Source: Geotalea toluenoxydans JCM 15764
GTDB taxonomy: Bacteria; Desulfobacterota; Desulfuromonadia; Geobacterales; Geobacteraceae
DNA: 64,000 nucleotides
Direction: 5' to 3'
NCBI RefSeq assembly: GCF_001311985.1
Contig: NZ_BBCJ01000002.1
Coordinates: 124,001 to 188,000, forward strand
Within the stretch, counting starts at the first letter, position 1, and each line of letters opens with the position of its first letter. The position numbers and the translations under genes were made by a program. Positions 61,161 through 64,000 of this stretch are shown piece after piece. Under the pieces are notes generated by a model. The model saw only the letters and a list, made by a program, of their open reading frames with translations, was not told the DNA's origin and ran no database searches.

Positions 61161-62108
61161 ATGGCAAACGACAGCGGCAAGACCAGCATCAATCTGGGCA
61201 ACCTCAAGGCAGGGGGCTTTATCAAGGAGAGGGGCAAGGACCTCTTCACCGTCAGGCTGAGGGTTCCCGGCGGGAGAATGACCGTCCCCCGACTGAAGAA
61301 AATAGCCCAAGTGGCCGAAAAATTCGGTGGGGAATTTGTCCACCTTTCCGTGCGGCAATCCATCGAACTGATCAATATCAATTTCAGGGACTTTGATGCC
61401 GTTGTTGCCGAGCTGGGTGAAGGCGAGCAGAAGGTCGCCTCCTGCGGTGCCCGGGTAAGGGTGCCTACTGCTTGCGGCGGCTGCGAATACAACCCCAATG
61501 GTCTGGTGGACACCCAACGTTCCGCCCTCGAAGTAGACGAGAAGCTCTTCGGTACTCCCACCGGCCACCATAAATTCAAGGTCGGCTTTGCCGGCTGCCC
61601 CTTTGACTGCCCTAAATCGGCAACCAACGATGTGGGTTTCCAGGGTGCGATCTGGCCTGAGCTGCACGCTGACGAGTGCATCAGCTGCGGCCTCTGCGCC
61701 AAGTCCTGCACGGAGGGGGCCATTGCCATGGGAGCGGACGGCAAACCTGAATTCAACGCTGATGCCTGCATCTACTGTGGCGATTGCGTCAAGGTCTGTC
61801 CAACCGAAGCTTGGAAGGTAGCAAAAAAAGGCTATACGGTGCGGATTGGCGGCAAATGGGGTCGGCATCCGTTAGTGGGTACACTTTTCGCCACCTTCCT
61901 CCCTGAAGACCGGGTGGTGGATTTTATCGGCGAGGTCCTGGCCTGGTACAAGGAGAAGGCCGATGGCGCCGGCCGCATCAGGATTGGCGACATCATTATC
62001 AGGGAAGGGGCTGATTCGCTTTTAACTCGCCTGAGGGCCAGGTTTCCTGACTTTGTTGCCGAAAAAACCATCGCCCCGCAGGTGATAGAAACTCAGGTGG
62101 GGAAATAA
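61161..62108 (+). CDS. Small sirohaem sulfite reductase fused to a 2[4Fe-4S] ferredoxin
   Basis: Intact, 315 residues. N-terminal ferredoxin-like half of nitrite/sulfite reductase (LRVPGGRMTVPRLKKIAQVAEKFGG, HLSVRQSIEL), then TACGGCEYN and FAGCPFDCPKSATNDVGF that ligate the sirohaem-coupled Fe-S cluster, an inserted ferredoxin (CISCGLCAKSCTEGA and CIYCGDCVKVCPTEA), and a C-terminal return. The compact form matches small assimilatory-type (Fsr-C/aSir-like) sulfite reductases of anaerobes. It should make sulfide from sulfite using ferredoxin. GGAG precedes the ATG at 61161. Confidence 0.85.
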   Translation: MANDSGKTSINLGNLKAGGFIKERGKDLFTVRLRVPGGRMTVPRLKKIAQVAEKFGGEFVHLSVRQSIELININFRDFDAVVAELGEGEQKVASCGARVRVPTACGGCEYNPNGLVDTQRSALEVDEKLFGTPTGHHKFKVGFAGCPFDCPKSATNDVGFQGAIWPELHADECISCGLCAKSCTEGAIAMGADGKPEFNADACIYCGDCVKVCPTEAWKVAKKGYTVRIGGKWGRHPLVGTLFATFLPEDRVVDFIGEVLAWYKEKADGAGRIRIGDIIIREGADSLLTRLRARFPDFVAEKTIAPQVIETQVGK

Positions 62109-62139
62109 TAGTTCCAGGTTCGAAGTAAGGGAGAAATAT

Positions 62140-62364
62140 ATGCAAACAGTTGATTTACGTGGCGTCTCCTGCCCGACCAATTTTGTCAAGGCCAAGCTGG
62201 CGCTGGAAATGCTGGACGAGGGGGAAACGGTGGAGTTCCTTCTGGATGACGGCGAACCGGTCAAAAATGTCCCCCGCAGCCTGAAGGGGGAAGGGCATAA
62301 ACTTCTGGGGCTGAAGCAGGTGGAGAGCCATTACGTCCTGACCCTGGAAAAGGTCGGGGAATAA
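62140..62364 (+). CDS. tusA: TusA/SirA-family sulfur transfer protein
   Basis: Intact, 74 residues: VDLRGVSCPTNFVKAKLALEML and VEFLLDDGEPVKNVPRSL. The Cys in CPTN is the persulfide-carrying residue of the family (usually CPxP). With hcySFD and a sulfite reductase alongside, it probably passes sulfur between reductase, carrier or MetY. A close relative occurs in the W. succinogenes locus. Confidence 0.88.
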   Translation: MQTVDLRGVSCPTNFVKAKLALEMLDEGETVEFLLDDGEPVKNVPRSLKGEGHKLLGLKQVESHYVLTLEKVGE

Positions 62365-62405
62365 TCAGGGCTGACAAGCCCCCAGCTTCTGCTTATAGGC
62401 TATAA

Positions 62406-63213
62406 ATGACAGTGGACCAGCAAAAACTGCGAGATATGATCACCCAGCCGAAGACCACCTTCATGGCTGGCGCGCTGCGACGCGAGGGGAACGTATTCTT
62501 CATCGACGGGGAGCTGCCTGCAAAGTCGAGCCTGGAAGCACTTTTCGACAGTCACTGCCAGTCTCCGGCGGAGCTGTTCTGCATTTCCTTTCGCAACGTG
62601 AGTGACTTCCATTGCGGAGAGGATCTGGCCAGACTGGTTAAAAAAAAATTTCAGCGCTCACCTGCTCGGACGATTCCGGTTTCCCCCTTCCTTGCCCCTG
62701 ATGGAAAGGGCTTACGCGGCAGGGATCGATATCATCGACATACCACTGGGTGTATTTGATCCGGACATAGCCCGTGAGCGGGCGCTTAACCGTGAGGCGC
62801 TCCTGATATCTTTATCAAATGCGCTTACAGTCTTTCCCCGCTGGTCGGTGGTTTCCACGCTGGACGCCGGTGAAGAGCCGGCATCATCCACCCGGGCAGG
62901 CATAGACCATTTGCTTGCCGCCGGTATTTTACCATTGGTGGAGCTGGCGGCGCCGCCTGCAGGCAGACCTGCTTCAGAGATCGGCAATCTGTTCGAACAA
63001 CTGGCAGGAAGCTGGCGCAGCCGGAAGGCAACGATCAAGCCCCTCCAGCCATTGATCGATGTTACGACTCCTCTTGCTCCGCTCAAATCAAAAGGGGTGC
63101 TAAAGGGGCTCTTTGACAAGGTATATGAGCAGAAGTTGCTGGCGGCCTCTGATTTACGCCGCAGTCTCAGGGTGCGACAGATTGAACAGTCATTCGAATC
63201 GGCGGGGCTGTAA
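62406..63213 (+). CDS. Uncharacterised protein of the sulfur operon, TIM-barrel-like
   Basis: About 268 residues after removing one A from the run of nine at 62640-62648, which joins LARLVK to KNFSAHLLGRFRFPP. The stretch AGIDIIDIPLGVFDPDIARERALNREALLISL, then VVSTLDAGEEP and ILPLVELAAPPAG, recalls the barrel of BioB/lipoyl-synthase-like radical SAM proteins, but there is no CxxxCxxC motif, so it is not a standard radical SAM enzyme. Its stop overlaps the transporter start by one base. Its place at the end of a riboswitch-controlled operon ties it to sulfur or methionine metabolism. Function unknown. Confidence 0.6.
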
Positions 63214-64000
63214 TGGAGCAGATTGAAAAGCCTCTAAAGATCGACCGCCGCCCCATGTGGCTGATTTTGGCCGACCGCACCATGCACTACCAGGTCTTTG
63301 CCGGACTGATCATCCTCTGCACGGTGCTGTTTCAGCTGAAGCCTCCTCAGGGGCTTTCAGTGGAAGCTACCACGCCATGATCCTTTTCGGCGCCACCATC
63401 TTCCTTTGGGTTTCAAGTTTGCTGCCCCTGGCGGTGACCTCTCTGCTGGCCATGGCAATGATACCGCTGCTCGGCATCATGGAAGCGAAAAAGACCTATG
63501 CCTTGTTCGGCAACGAGGCAGTCTTCTTCATTCTAGGGGCCTTCATCATGGCCGCCGCCATGAGCGGCACAGGTCTTTCGTCCCGCCTGGCACGGGCAAT
63601 GCTGGTCCGCTTCGGCAGCACCCCAAAAAAGCTGGGCCTGACCGTCTACCTTCTCAGCGCCTTTCTCTCCTTCTGTATGAGCGAACATGCGGTGGCCGCC
63701 ATGATGTTCCCCATCGTGGTGGAAATAAGCGGCAGTCTGGGGCTGCAGAGCGAAAAGAACAGCTACGGCAAACTGCTTTTCATGAGCATCGGCTGGGGCT
63801 GTGTCATCGGCGGCATCGCCACCTTTCTTGGCGGAGCCGGGCGCCGTTGGCGGTAGGGATGCTTCGGGAGAGTACCGGCCTCGATTTCTCCTTCTTCGAA
63901 TGGACCATGGCAGCCATCATGATTGTCCTTCCGCTGCTGGTGATTGGCTATCTCCTGCTGCTCTGGCTATTTCCCCAGGACATTGACAGTGTGGACGAAG
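63213..64000 (+). CDS. DASS-family (SLC13) anion symporter, 3' end outside window
   Basis: At least 262 residues are visible with about eight membrane helices. FGATIFLWVSSLLPLAVTSLLAMAMIPLLG, NEAVFFILGAFIMAAAM, SFCMSEHAVAAMMFPIV and SIGWGCVIGGIATFLGGARAP fit the DASS/SLC13 family of sodium-coupled dicarboxylate and sulfate carriers. Two bases are missing, near 63371 (SVEG-YHAMILFG) and 63837 (GGA-RAPLAVG). It starts one base into the upstream stop. Sulfate or sulfite is an attractive substrate from context, but a dicarboxylate is equally possible from sequence. Confidence 0.75.

Overview
This window reads as chromosomal DNA from a Geobacter-like bacterium (Geobacterales, Desulfobacterota). 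The evidence is a pair of six-haem c-type cytochromes, a class I succinyl:acetate CoA-transferase, a protein-thiocarboxylate methionine operon, a complete mraZ-to-ftsZ cluster, a CIRCE-controlled rpoH and G+C that looks to be in the low-to-mid fifties by eye. The species is an inference. I see no prophage, IS element, CRISPR array or integron; the window is housekeeping plus lineage-typical accessory genes.

Layout. 1-5.8 kb: outer-membrane and envelope genes, two response regulators, the CoA-transferase and an OmpH/Skp chaperone. 5.9-16.8 kb: an ABC-F ATPase, a CvfB-like S1 protein, a cold-shock protein, a Cache chemoreceptor, XerC, a DUF362-ferredoxin protein, an orphan transcription unit (possible small RNA) and an MltD-type transglycosylase. 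16.8-25.6 kb: TypA/BipA, BamD and small envelope proteins, sucCD, then divergently the tandem cytochromes. 25.7-30.4 kb: an RlmL-type methyltransferase, a CAU tRNA, a Nif3 protein, a DUF164 zinc-ribbon protein, RNase P RNA and two small proteins. 30.7-48.6 kb: the division and cell-wall cluster in the order mraZ-rsmH-ftsL-ftsI-murE-murF-mraY-murD-ftsW-murG-murC-murB-ddl-ftsQ-ftsA-ftsZ, behind a near-consensus sigma-70 promoter and four 10-bp-spaced GTGG/GTGC boxes suited to MraZ. 49-57.9 kb: a B12/radical-SAM protein, ElbB, ClpB, a small Cys-rich protein with a ferredoxin, IlvE and RpoH. 58-64 kb: a SAM-I riboswitch leading into a sulfur-assimilation and methionine operon.

The most interesting system is the last one. 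A SAM-I riboswitch with a terminator precedes metY, a ThiS-like sulfur carrier (hcyS), a ThiF/MoeB-like activating enzyme (hcyF), a JAMM protease (hcyD), a small sirohaem sulfite reductase fused to a ferredoxin, tusA, an unrecognised 268-residue protein and a DASS-type anion transporter. This matches the route described in Wolinella succinogenes, where a protein thiocarboxylate rather than free sulfide supplies sulfur for homocysteine. The downstream unknown gene and transporter extend that locus.

Caution on quality: I count about 50 one- or two-base frameshifts in about 34 genes, including essential ones (ftsZ, ftsA, murE, mraY, rsmH, rpoH, typA, clpB). Most are a missing base in a short run of one base. 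I treat them as sequencing errors, report each gene over its inferred full span, and give where the frame changes and the inferred corrected length.
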